Shown here: in pieces, positions 53,508 through 62,579 of the stretch | Layout: every line of letters begins with the position of its first letter | How positions within the stretch are numbered: the stretch's first letter is position 1 | Source of the DNA: Cydia pomonella | Lineage: Eukaryota; Arthropoda; Insecta; Lepidoptera; Tortricidae | NCBI RefSeq assembly: GCF_033807575.1 | Contig: NC_084704.1 | Span: forward strand, 36,433,968 to 36,497,967 | Reading direction: 5' to 3' | DNA length: 64,000 nucleotides | Made by a program: the position numbers and the translations under genes | The notes under the pieces: model-generated | The model's database searches: none | Seen by the model: the letters and a program-made list of their open reading frames with translations, nothing else | Told to the model about the DNA's origin: nothing

Positions 53508-56038
53508 TTGACGGAGTGAGGAATGCCTTTACGCATTTCTCCCCGACCGTGGGAAGGCCATATGGGGAGGGTATGTGGGACTCGCTCTCTCGGCCCTCTC
53601 TCCTAGCGAGGGAGGGGCGAGAGAGAATACCCACTAAACCTCACTCCGGCGTCGCACCCTCTCAGACGTTTAGTGGGGGCATGATGGGCTCGCGCATTCA
53701 TTCTACCACCATGCCCCCCGTCTCTTCCCGGCGTTAGGCCGGGGAACCCGCACCAAAGGAGGGGAGAATCAGGGACGCTTCTGATTCCCCCCCCAGACGT
53801 GCAGGGCCGTGCTATGTGGGTCCCAATCCACTGGCCCTACCGAGGGAGGGCGCGATTCGCGGCGGCGTACTGCGCGCGCGCTCTCCCTCTTCGTCTGTGC
53901 CGGAGCGGGGGCGCGTCGGCTGCATCTTCGCGCTCCCGCTCCGCTGCCTCCTTCTGCGAGATGACCTCCTCGCAGAAGGAGACTACTGCCTTCCAGTTTC
54001 TCTCGCTGCCCAGCATGGCTTCAACGACGCTGTGCAGCGAGAGGTCCGTCGTCCTTATTGCCCTCATAAGAGTGCGGCGCTCCCCTTCCCAACGACTGCA
54101 CATTTCCAAGGTGTGTTGTGCCGAGTCGTCAGGATCACCGCACTCGTGACACTGGGGCCCTAATTCTCTCTGAATTAGGTGCAGGTAGCGACCGAAACAG
54201 CCGTGTCCGGTCACTACCTGTGTTGCCCTGTATGATAGGGCCCCGTGTTTCCTCTTCAACCACTCCTCTATATGAGGGAGGACTGCCCCTGTGGTGCGTG
54301 TTCCATAGGGGGAGTCCTCCAGGCTGGCCTCCCAGAGCTCCCGGAGTCTGACCTTGGCCTCCCGGTCTGCCCGCTCTGCCGCTTCTGGGTCTAGGTGCTC
54401 TCCTCGAGCCCTTGCCTCCACCCTCAACACATATCTCTCCGCTAAGACCTTGGCGTCGAGCTCCCACGGAGGGGTGCAGGCGAGGAGACATGCCGCCGCA
54501 TGGGATACCGTTGAGTAGGCCCTAACTATTCGTAGGGCCACCACCCTTTGCGGCCGCCGGAGCAGGGATTTGTTGTCGCTCGACAGCCGGTCCGCCCAGA
54601 TCGGGGCCCCGTATAGGGCCATACTTCTTATAACCCCCGCGAAAAGGCGGCGGCATGGGGCTCTCGGTCCTCCCACGTTTGGCAGGAGCCTGCCTAGAGC
54701 GGAGGCCGCGCCTACAATACGGGGAGCAAGTCGGACGAAATGCTCCCTAAAGTCCCACTTCCTGTCCAGGACCAGGCCAAGATATTTAATGTTGGCCTTG
54801 ACCTGGACAGGTTCTCTCTCCACCTGGATCGTCAAGTCTTCGGGTACAACCCATCCTTTTCCCCCGAAGACTATTCCCTCTGTTTTGGGGAGGGCCACCC
54901 TTAGCCCAAGCAGGCGTATGCGGCCGATTGTCATTTCGGTGGCAACCGCCGCTCTCCTCAGGGTCTCTCCCAGTTCTCTTCCCCGCACAGCCACCATCGT
55001 GTCGTCCGCGTAACATATGGTGGACATGCGGGGAAGTTGTGCCCCCCTTATCACCCAATCGTAGCCGATGTTCCACAGGAGAGGTCCTAGGACCGACCCC
55101 TGTGGAACACCGCAGGCCATTTCGCGTTCGCGACGGCCCCCTCTCATTTCGTAGAGCACTACTCTCTGGGATAGGTAGTGCTCTACGATTTTCCTCAAAT
55201 AGGGAGGCACTTCGTGATACCGAAGTGCCTCCTTGATCACAGTATACGGGAGGGTGCCGAAGGCATTGGCGATGTCGAGTGATACCGCCACGACACCCTC
55301 ACCTCTACCCGCCGCATCCTCACAAAAATTCCTCAGAGAGGAAAGTGCGTCCATCGTGGACAGCCCCGCCCGAAACCCAAACTGCCGGTCGCTGACCTCC
55401 GGTCCAGTGTTTTTAAGATGTTGGAGAATGCGGCCAGCGATAATGCGCTCCAACATCTTCCCGACCTCGTCCAGGAGTACTATAGGCCGGTATCCGGCGG
55501 GACTGTCCGGCGGGCGGCCCTCCTTCCGGAGGAGGCATAGCCTACCCTCTTTCCAGCATCTCGGAAACCGGCCCTCTTTCAGGCAATCGTCAAATAGTTC
55601 CCTAATCCGGTCTCCGAGATGCTTTAGGACGATAGGGAGTACTTTCCCATGTACCCCGTCAGGCCCTGGAGCCTTTTTACATCCCCTTAGGCGGAGGTCG
55701 GTCCTCATTATTTCTACATCGGAGACTCCGGGGATCTCCGTCGGTTCGTCCGGTTCCGCCTGGGGGACCGACATTACTGGCGGCACAAAGTTCGGCGCCG
55801 GCGGGAAGAGGCCCTCCACGACTCGCGTGAGGAGTTCCGGCTCCAGAGAGTCCATGGGGGGGGCGTGCTTCATCTTGTTACGTACTAGCTTGTACGGTCG
55901 CCCCCACGGATCCCGGTCTAGTGTGGCCAGGAACTCCTCCCGCGCTTCATCCTTTCTTTTGGCTATTGCCCGGTTAAGGGCATCTTTTGCCGTTTTGAGG
56001 GCCTGATATGCTGCCTCTTCTTCCTCTTCCGTGTGTCT
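53475..56038 (-). mobile_element. 5'-truncated SART-like telomeric retrotransposon, opposite orientation
   Basis: Read on the minus strand the element starts after TTAGG with AGACACACGG and ends in 32 A followed by GGTTAGG. It is therefore inserted on the TTAGG strand, opposite to all other elements here, as SART elements are. Only the C-terminal part of ORF2 and the 3' UTR (53507-53836) remain; this is typical 5' truncation. The 3' UTR contains an 8-bp stem (CTCTCTCG with CGAGAGAG). Confidence 0.9.
53837..56038 (-). CDS. SART-like ORF2 fragment: reverse transcriptase and C-terminal zinc motif
   Basis: The frame is open from the element's truncated end at 56038 to TAA/TAG at 53837, about 733 codons; the first ATG in it (55873) is not the real start. 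The upstream linker reads LDRDPWGRPYKLVRNK, standard before RT in R1-clade proteins. RT blocks are KAPGPDGVHGKVLP, AGYRPIVLLDEVGK, RQFGFRAGLST, SLDIANAFGTLP, CGVPQGSVLGPLLWN and CYADDTMVAV (YADD at 55001-55012). The C-terminal motif CHECGDPDDSAQHTLEMC is a CCHC-type finger. No RNase H was seen, unlike the TRAS-like ORF2. The endonuclease domain is missing through truncation, so the copy is dead. Confidence 0.92.
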   Translation of the reverse strand, partial: RHTEEEEEAAYQALKTAKDALNRAIAKRKDEAREEFLATLDRDPWGRPYKLVRNKMKHAPPMDSLEPELLTRVVEGLFPPAPNFVPPVMSVPQAEPDEPTEIPGVSDVEIMRTDLRLRGCKKAPGPDGVHGKVLPIVLKHLGDRIRELFDDCLKEGRFPRCWKEGRLCLLRKEGRPPDSPAGYRPIVLLDEVGKMLERIIAGRILQHLKNTGPEVSDRQFGFRAGLSTMDALSSLRNFCEDAAGRGEGVVAVSLDIANAFGTLPYTVIKEALRYHEVPPYLRKIVEHYLSQRVVLYEMRGGRREREMACGVPQGSVLGPLLWNIGYDWVIRGAQLPRMSTICYADDTMVAVRGRELGETLRRAAVATEMTIGRIRLLGLRVALPKTEGIVFGGKGWVVPEDLTIQVEREPVQVKANIKYLGLVLDRKWDFREHFVRLAPRIVGAASALGRLLPNVGGPRAPCRRLFAGVIRSMALYGAPIWADRLSSDNKSLLRRPQRVVALRIVRAYSTVSHAAACLLACTPPWELDAKVLAERYVLRVEARARGEHLDPEAAERADREAKVRLRELWEASLEDSPYGTRTTGAVLPHIEEWLKRKHGALSYRATQVVTGHGCFGRYLHLIQRELGPQCHECGDPDDSAQHTLEMCSRWEGERRTLMRAIRTTDLSLHSVVEAMLGSERNWKAVVSFCEEVISQKEAAEREREDAADAPPLRHRRRGRARAQYAAANRALPR

Positions 56039-56185
56039 CCTAACCTAACCTAACCTAACCTAACCTAACCTAACCTAACCTAACCTAACCTAACCTAACC
56101 TAACCTAACCTAACCTAACCTAACCTAACCTAACCTAACCTAACCTAACCTAACCTAACCTAACCTAACCTAACCTAACCTAACC
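56039..56185 (+). repeat. Telomeric (CCTAA)n before E3
   Basis: Perfect CCTAA units. Confidence 0.97.
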
Positions 56186-56811
56186 AAGCTTTCGCAAATA
56201 CCCCTAACATACCCCTACTTACCCCATTTTCGGAATATATGCTCTCCTAATTTTGCTCTTTCATTTGAGACTATCCCGACCTCCGGGACTCTTCTAGTTC
56301 CGGAGATATTCCCATTTTCCTCTTTTTCACACTATCTTCAAAAATTCTCAATCTTTAAAAATTCATATCTCTTCTCCTAATTGTCCGATTTTCTTCTTTT
56401 TGGTGTCTATCGTTTCCTTTTAATTGTTTCTTTATAGTTCTTAACAGTTTTTGTCATTTCCGATATCTTCTTCTTATAAAACTTTCAAAAATCACTTTTT
56501 TGTCCTTTTAAAATTTATCTTCAAAATTTCATAACTAATTTTTGGATTAACTTAAATTGTTTCTGATTCATATATCTAATAGAACTCTATTAACACTATC
56601 TTATCCATTATTTGGCTTGTCTTGGCAGCGTCTCGTTACCGAATTATTTTAGTTTTAGTTTTTAAAAAATTTTAACATTTTCTCTTTTTCACATCTAAAA
56701 ATTTTGTTTTCGTATAATTCAGTCTTCTACTGATTAAATAACATAATATTAATTTAAATACATACATTTCTATAAAATTTTGCAACATCTGTAACAATAT
56801 CAATTTTCAAA

Positions 56812-58149
56812 ATGAGTATGGACAGTTTATTAGATTTAAATCTTGATAACTTTGATCATCTCTACACCGCACAACAGGGTCCGCTGACCCAACAAGTACG
56901 TACGCCGTCACCTACCCGTGACGCTACAAACATCCACCCGGTGCTAGATTTGATTGAAGAACTCGCTGGTAACATAGAATATGAATGTAAAATAATACTA
57001 GAAAATCTAGAAACCTCACACAACCACCGCAGCGTCACTATCGAGAACAAACGCCAAATCAAAACCGCAGCGAAGAACGTAACATCCCTATATGATAGCT
57101 ACGCCAAGCAAATGCGTGCACAAATACGGGATATACTAAATCAAACCCCTACTCCAGCAGATTTGTCCTCGAAAGGAGTACAGACTGACCCCGATGACGG
57201 ACTGCAGGGAACACGGACACGGGACGTCGTTGAGACGGTCCAGCAGCAACTTGACCAGATTCGCCAGGAGCAAATAGCCCTTGGCGAACTGGTCAAGAAC
57301 ACAATTGGCAGAGCAGAGCCGGGCTGCTCTGATCAACAAAGTCGCCCTACATACAGCGACCAAGTGAAGAAGCCCGCCCCTATTAAAACCAAAAACCACC
57401 CCGCTCTAGTAGCTACGGTGGAAAACGCCAAAACATCCGCCGAGGCAATGGGCGCATTTAGAAGTCAAATTTCATTTAAGAACGAGACCTTCGCACCAAA
57501 CAAAATCAAACCGCTTACTAATAACAAAATACGAATTGAATTTGACAACACAACCCAACGTGACGAAACGCTCCAAAGGCTGAACACCACAAACATAACA
57601 GCCGAGCCTGCCAGGACCCTTTCGCCGATGGTGATTTTGAAAGGCATCCATAAGGACACCCTCAGGGACCAACTTGTGGATATAATAGCCTCTCAAAACC
57701 CATCGGTGGGGGCAACCCTGAGTGACGACCAAGTGCTCCAATTGTGTTTCGTCACCACCAACCGGAACGGGAATTTATATAACGCCGTATTCAAGTGCCC
57801 GCCTGCCACCTGGAGAGCCATCATGGTACAGGGAAGGCTCAACGTTGAACATCAGCGCGTTCATGCTGCGGAGCACTCTCCATTTCGGCAGTGCCTCAGT
57901 TGCTTGCAGTTTGGACATACCCGGGTCCACTGCAAGGCAACAATAAAACCATGCTCTCACTGTGCGGATCAAACACATACGTATAAAAACTGTCCCAATC
58001 GAAACACAATAGCCAAGTGCTACAACTGTCATAATCACAACCAAAAATTTAACAAACAGCTCGACACCAACCACACCGCCGTAAGCCACACCTGCCCCAG
58101 ACTCATCGCAGCGAAATCCAACATTGAGAGTAGAATCTCCTACGATTAA
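56812..58149 (+). CDS. E3 Gag-like protein with three zinc knuckles (445 aa)
   Basis: An intact ORF opens at ATGAGTATGG. It shares the whole architecture of E1 and E2: HPVLDLIEELAG and ENKRQIKTAAKNV in the N-terminal part, a Gln-rich helix (VETVQQQLDQIRQEQIALGE), SPMVILKGIHKD and GRLNVEHQRV in the central domain, and knuckles CLSCLQFGHTRVHC and CSHCADQTHTYKNC plus a third Cys pair (CYNC). It is closer to E4 than to E1. The product is inferred to bind RNA and act in telomeric targeting. Confidence 0.88.
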   Translation: MSMDSLLDLNLDNFDHLYTAQQGPLTQQVRTPSPTRDATNIHPVLDLIEELAGNIEYECKIILENLETSHNHRSVTIENKRQIKTAAKNVTSLYDSYAKQMRAQIRDILNQTPTPADLSSKGVQTDPDDGLQGTRTRDVVETVQQQLDQIRQEQIALGELVKNTIGRAEPGCSDQQSRPTYSDQVKKPAPIKTKNHPALVATVENAKTSAEAMGAFRSQISFKNETFAPNKIKPLTNNKIRIEFDNTTQRDETLQRLNTTNITAEPARTLSPMVILKGIHKDTLRDQLVDIIASQNPSVGATLSDDQVLQLCFVTTNRNGNLYNAVFKCPPATWRAIMVQGRLNVEHQRVHAAEHSPFRQCLSCLQFGHTRVHCKATIKPCSHCADQTHTYKNCPNRNTIAKCYNCHNHNQKFNKQLDTNHTAVSHTCPRLIAAKSNIESRISYD

Positions 58150-58368
58150 ATAGACCACATACTAAACAAAATACAATAAACAGATAAGAAATTCGCATCG
58201 TACAACTTCTCACAATAAATAACTTCTTCAAATTTAATTTTAGTAATTCTGATTCCGAGGAAAGCAACAAAATCTATTAACGAAAATAAAACCAAAATAT
58301 CTGGACATATGGCCGCCCGTATCACAGCGGGGACCCTATGTCTCAAAAGTACAACCACAACAGTAAAA

Positions 58369-58501
58369 ACAGATTGTTAAACTGAACATCGCGACACTTT
58401 GGTATTTCGATGTCAAATCTGTCATCGTATAAATAATAACAACATCTCAAAAGTCACTATAGCCTCAGGGTCGCCCGTATCATTAGCGAGGGCCCTGAGG
58501 C
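58369..58501 (+). promoter_or_regulatory. 3' UTR hairpins SL2 and SL3 of E3
   Basis: SL2 outer is ACAGATT (58369-58375) with AATCTGT (58416-58422), and inner is ACATCG (58386-58391) with CGATGT (58408-58413). SL3 is GCCTCAGGG (58462-58470) with CCCTGAGGC (58493-58501), 9 bp; the E1 equivalent is CACAGGG/CCCTGTG, so both strands changed together. SL1 in this copy has one mismatch. Confidence 0.8.
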
Positions 58502-58544
58502 CAAACATGACACTATTTAACTTCTTAAAAAAAAAAAAAAAAAA

Positions 58545-58841
58545 CCTAACCTAACCTAACCTAACCTAACCTAACCTAACCTAACCTAACCTAACCTAAC
58601 CTAACCTAACCTAACCTAACCTAACCTAACCTAACCTAACCTAACCTAACCTAACCTAACCTAACCTAACCTAACCTAACCTAACCTAACCTAACCTAAC
58701 CTAACCTAACCTAACCTAACCTAACCTAACCTAACCTAACCTAACCTAACCTAACCTAACCTAACCTAACCTAACCTAACCTAACCTAACCTAACCTAAC
58801 CTAACCTAACCTAACCTAACCTAACCTAACCTAACCTAACC
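58545..58841 (+). repeat. Telomeric (CCTAA)n between E3 and E4
   Basis: About 59 perfect units. Confidence 0.97.
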
Positions 58842-61053
58842 TCCCATTTTCCCCTTTTTTGCTCAATACTTCAAAATCTTCAAATTTCAAAAATTCGTAA
58901 CTTTCTTTCTATCACTCCGATTTTCCTCATCTTTGTATCTATCGTCTCTAAATAATTTACTCTTTCCTATCGTTATCAGTTTTTGTAATTTTATTTAACC
59001 TTTCCTAACAAAATTTTCAAAATTCACTTTTTGGCATATAAAATTTTTACTTCAAAATTTCATAACTTATTTTTGGTTTACGCTAAATTATTTCCGTTTT
59101 CTGTCTTGAATAGACATTAATCACCGTCATCTTTTTCATCTGCTGGACAACCTTGCTGACGTCTAGTTGCCAAGTAATTTAATTTTCTTCATCGTAGATT
59201 TTCGAATCATTTGTTTTTATATTATAAAAATTTGTTTTTAAATTTGTTTTGTCATCAAATAATATCGTAGTAATTTCATCATCATTAATTGTGTAATTTC
59301 TAACTTAACTAACTAAATATAAAATAGAAAATAGTAGATTTTAAAATAAAAAATGAGTACTGAGAGCCTTAATCTTAACATGGAAGACTTTGATCAGCTC
59401 TACACCTCACCGCTGGGCGCGATTGCTCAGCGAGCGCGTACACCGTCGACAGAGCGCGGTGCTAACATCCATCCGGTGCTGGAGCTGATTGATGAGCTTG
59501 CCGGCGACCTTGAACAGGAATCGCGAATCATTCTTGAGAACCTTGAGACCACACACAACCATCGCAGCGTCACGGTAGAAAACAAAAGGCAAATCAAGAC
59601 CGCGGCGAAAAAACGTTACGTCCATATTTGCGAGTTACGCGAGGCAAATGCGTGCGCAAATCAGGACAATCTTAAATGCAACACCCACCCCCACAGACCA
59701 GTCGTCTAAAGGGGTCCAAACAGACTCTGACGATGGTCTACGGGCGCAGGCAGCGGACGTCGTAGCGACTGTCCAGACAGAGCTGAACCTAATTCGTGAG
59801 GAGCAGAAGGCCCTCAACGATTTAGTTAAAAACGCACTAAGTGGAGCTGAGTCGGGCAGCCCCACACCACAAAGTCGTCCAACATACAGCGACAAAGTAA
59901 AAGCTGTAGCAACACCTAAAAACAACGTCGCACTGGTAGCGACGATTGAAAATTCACAGTCGACTGCTGAGGCAATGGGCACCATTCGAGGCAAGATCTC
60001 ATTCAAAACAAAAGATTACGCACCTACAAAAATCAAACCACTTAGTAACAACAAAGTTAGAATCGAATTCGAAAACAAAACTCAGCGGGACGAAACATTG
60101 CACAGGCTGAACACCAACAACATTAAAGCTGAGCCGGCCAGGACCCTTACACCGATGGTCATTCTGAAGGGGATCCACAAGGATACCGTGAAGGACGAAC
60201 TTGTCGACATAATCTCCTCTCAGAACCCATCGGTGGGGGCCACCCTGAGCGACGAACATAAGCTCCAGCTATGTTTCGTCACTAACAACCGCAATAAGAA
60301 CCTCTACAACGCGGTTCTTAGGTGCCCACCTGCAACATGGAGAGTGATCATGCAACTCGGAAGGCTCAACATAGAGCATCAGCGCATACACGCTGAAGAG
60401 CACTCTCCATTCAAACAGTGCCTTGGATGCCTGCAGTTCGGACACACACGCGTCCACTGCAAGGCAGTAGTTAAACCCTGTTCACACTGCGCCGACCATT
60501 CTCACAATTTTAAAAACTGCCCGAATCGCAACATCATCCCAAAATGCTATAATTGCAATAACCACAACCAAAAATATAAAACCCATCATGACACAAACCA
60601 CACTGCAGTAAGCAACAATTGTCCACGCCTTGCTGCAGCAAAGAAAAATATTGAAGAAAGGATCAGCTATGATTAAGCAATTCATGGCTTCCTATAATTA
60701 AACGTAATCAATTCCTAGTTCCCTGTAAAGTAATTCTTCAAAACATAAATAGTTGTAACATTACAATAGCTAAAATCCGAACATAAATATATATATAACA
60801 AAAATAACCATATATAAATCAAAATTATCTATGGACCTATGGCCGCCCGTATCTTTGCGGGGACCATATGTCTTTAAAGCTAAACAACGGTAACAAAGTC
60901 AAGTTCCTAAACTGTGCATTATTGTCACACTTTGATGATGATGCCAAACTTGACATCAATAACTAACAAGAAAACTTCGCATATGTCACCGCGGGCAAAG
61001 GGTCGCCCGTATTCATAGCGAGGGCCCTTTGCCTTCAACTGACAAATTTTAAC

Positions 61054-61088
<35 letters not shown>
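58842..61088 (+). mobile_element. Gag-only telomeric retroelement E4 (5'-truncated)
   Basis: The copy begins inside the 5' UTR at TCCCATTTTCCCC, about 100 bases downstream of the E3 start, so it lacks the CTCCGG hairpin. The ORF is broken by one frameshift. The 3' UTR has all three hairpins, with SL2 GTCAAGTT (60898-60905) with AACTTGAC (60947-60954) and SL3 GGCAAAGGG (60994-61002) with CCCTTTGCC (61025-61033). Poly(A) is about 31 nt. Confidence 0.88.
59353..60676 (+). pseudogene. E4 Gag-like ORF with a single frameshift
   Basis: The frame opened at ATG 59353 matches E3 through ENKRQIKTAAK, then an A-run at about 59608-59613 carries one extra A relative to E3. The reading shifts and stops at 59709. 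The rest of the protein (from about RQMRAQI at 59644 to the stop at 60676) continues in the neighbouring frame without another defect and includes the knuckles CLGCLQFGHTRVHC and CSHCADHSH. It is either a very young lesion or a homopolymer sequencing error; single-A indels also occur between satellite copies. Confidence 0.88.
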
Positions 61089-61091
<3 letters not shown>

Positions 61092-61240
61092 AACCTAACC
61101 TAACCTAACCTAACCTAACCTAACCTAACCTAACCTAACCTAACCTAACCTAACCTAACCTAACCTAACCTAACCTAACCTAACCTAACCTAACCTAACC
61201 TAACCTAACCTAACCTAACCTAACCTAACCTAACCTAACC
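61089..61240 (+). repeat. Telomeric (CCTAA)n between E4 and S4
   Basis: Perfect CCTAA units. Confidence 0.97.
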
Positions 61241-61813
61241 TCGCTGTGTGGTGCCGGCGTTAGAATAGCACCACCCCATCTCGTCCCGTGGGTGTCGTAA
61301 AAGGCGACTAAGGGAAAACCGACGGACGGGCAGCAGCGTCCGTTGTGTGCATCTTTTAATGTCTACTGCGGTCCCTTCAACCTAAACCAACTACTACTAC
61401 TAACTAAAACAATTATAAACGTACACATTAATTATAACAAACATAACTTTCACCAAATAAAAACAATCTTTATCACAACAAAATCACAACAATCAAACTA
61501 TACAAATCTCAACCTTACCATAAAAATAAAATCACAACTGAAACAACTTCACAAATCTCAACCTGGGCCCATGGCCGCCCGTACTGAATGCGGGGACCAT
61601 GGGTCCATCTTAAATCATAACAATAACGCCGGGTCTTCAACTCGAGCATCACCATTGCTTTCTGACTGATGGTGATGCCGGACCCGGCATCGCATAAATC
61701 ACACCAGCCCTTTCACTAATGTCACCACGGGCACAGGGTCGCCCGTATCCCTAGCGAGGGCCCTGTGTCTACAAATGACGCAACAAACTTTACAAAAAAA
61801 AAAAAAAAAAAAA
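61241..61813 (+). mobile_element. Short non-coding telomeric element S4
   Basis: Starts TCGCTGTGTGGTGCCGGCG after CC; it has the same head hairpins, a low-complexity linker and the three-hairpin tail as S1-S3, with a poly(A) of about 20 nt. Confidence 0.87.
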
Positions 61814-61930
61814 CCTAACCTAACCTAACCTAACCTAACCTAACCTAACCTAACCTAACCTAACCTAACCTAACCTAACCTAACCTAACCTAACCTAACC
61901 TAACCTAACCTAACCTAACCTAACCTAACC
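61814..61930 (+). repeat. Telomeric (CCTAA)n between S4 and S5
   Basis: Perfect CCTAA units. Confidence 0.97.
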
Positions 61931-62469
61931 TAATACGCCGTGTGGTGCCGGCGTTTAGAATAGCACCACCCCATCTCGTCCCGTGGGTGTCGTAAAAGGC
62001 GACTAAGGGATAACCGACGGACGGGCAGCAGCGTCCGTTGAGTATTGTAATAACACCCACTGCGGTCCCAACTCGTATACTCAACCAAACTTCTCATATA
62101 AAACCTCCATCGCAAAAATCAAACCCCTAAATTAAATACAATCACACAAAAACCTCAACTAAAATTTCAAACAACTTATTTCTTAAAACTCATATCCCTA
62201 TCATAAAAACAAAATCAACATCACAAAACTCAACCTGGGCCCATGGCCGCCCGTAATCTATGCGGGGACCATGGGTCCATAAATAGCTAAACCACAAAAA
62301 CAACGCCGGGCCTCTAAACCGAGCATCACCATTGCTTTCCGTCTGATGGTGATGCCGGGCCCGGCATCGCATAACTCACTAAAGCCATTCGCATATGTCA
62401 CCTCGGGCACAGGGTCGCCCGTATCCCTAGCGAGGGCCCTGTGTCTTCAAATGACGCAACAAACCTTTC

Positions 62470-62497
<28 letters not shown>
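61931..62497 (+). mobile_element. Short non-coding telomeric element S5
   Basis: The junction reads CC|TAATACGCCGTGTGG, so the exact 5' end is ambiguous by three bases. The SL2 outer stem is GCCGGGCC with GGCCCGGC, a further compensatory variant of the S1 stem. Poly(A) is about 28 nt. Confidence 0.85.
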
Positions 62498-62500
<3 letters not shown>

Positions 62501-62504
62501 AACC

Positions 62505-62527
62505 TAATAAAAAAAAAAAAAAAAAAA
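62505..62527 (+). mobile_element. Poly(A)-only micro-insertion in telomeric repeat
   Basis: After CCTAACC comes TAATA and a run of 19 A, then CCTAACC again. This looks like an extreme 5' truncation of a poly(A)-tailed element, inserted at the same CC|TAA position as its neighbours. Confidence 0.6.
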
Positions 62528-62579
62528 CCTAACCTAACCTAACCTAACCTAACCTAACCTAACCTAACCTAACCTAACC
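62528..62579 (+). repeat. Telomeric (CCTAA)n before E5
   Basis: Perfect CCTAA units ending in CC. Confidence 0.97.

Larger units (their letters stand above)
56186..58544 (+). mobile_element. Gag-only telomeric retroelement E3
   Basis: Complete copy starting AAGCTTTCGCAAATACCCC, with a 5' UTR of about 626 bp, an ORF at 56812-58149, a 3' UTR of about 377 bp and a poly(A) of 18 nt. There is no RT. The 5' hairpin is at 56281-56305. The 3' hairpins are present, with altered stems at 58369-58422 and 58462-58501. Confidence 0.88.
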
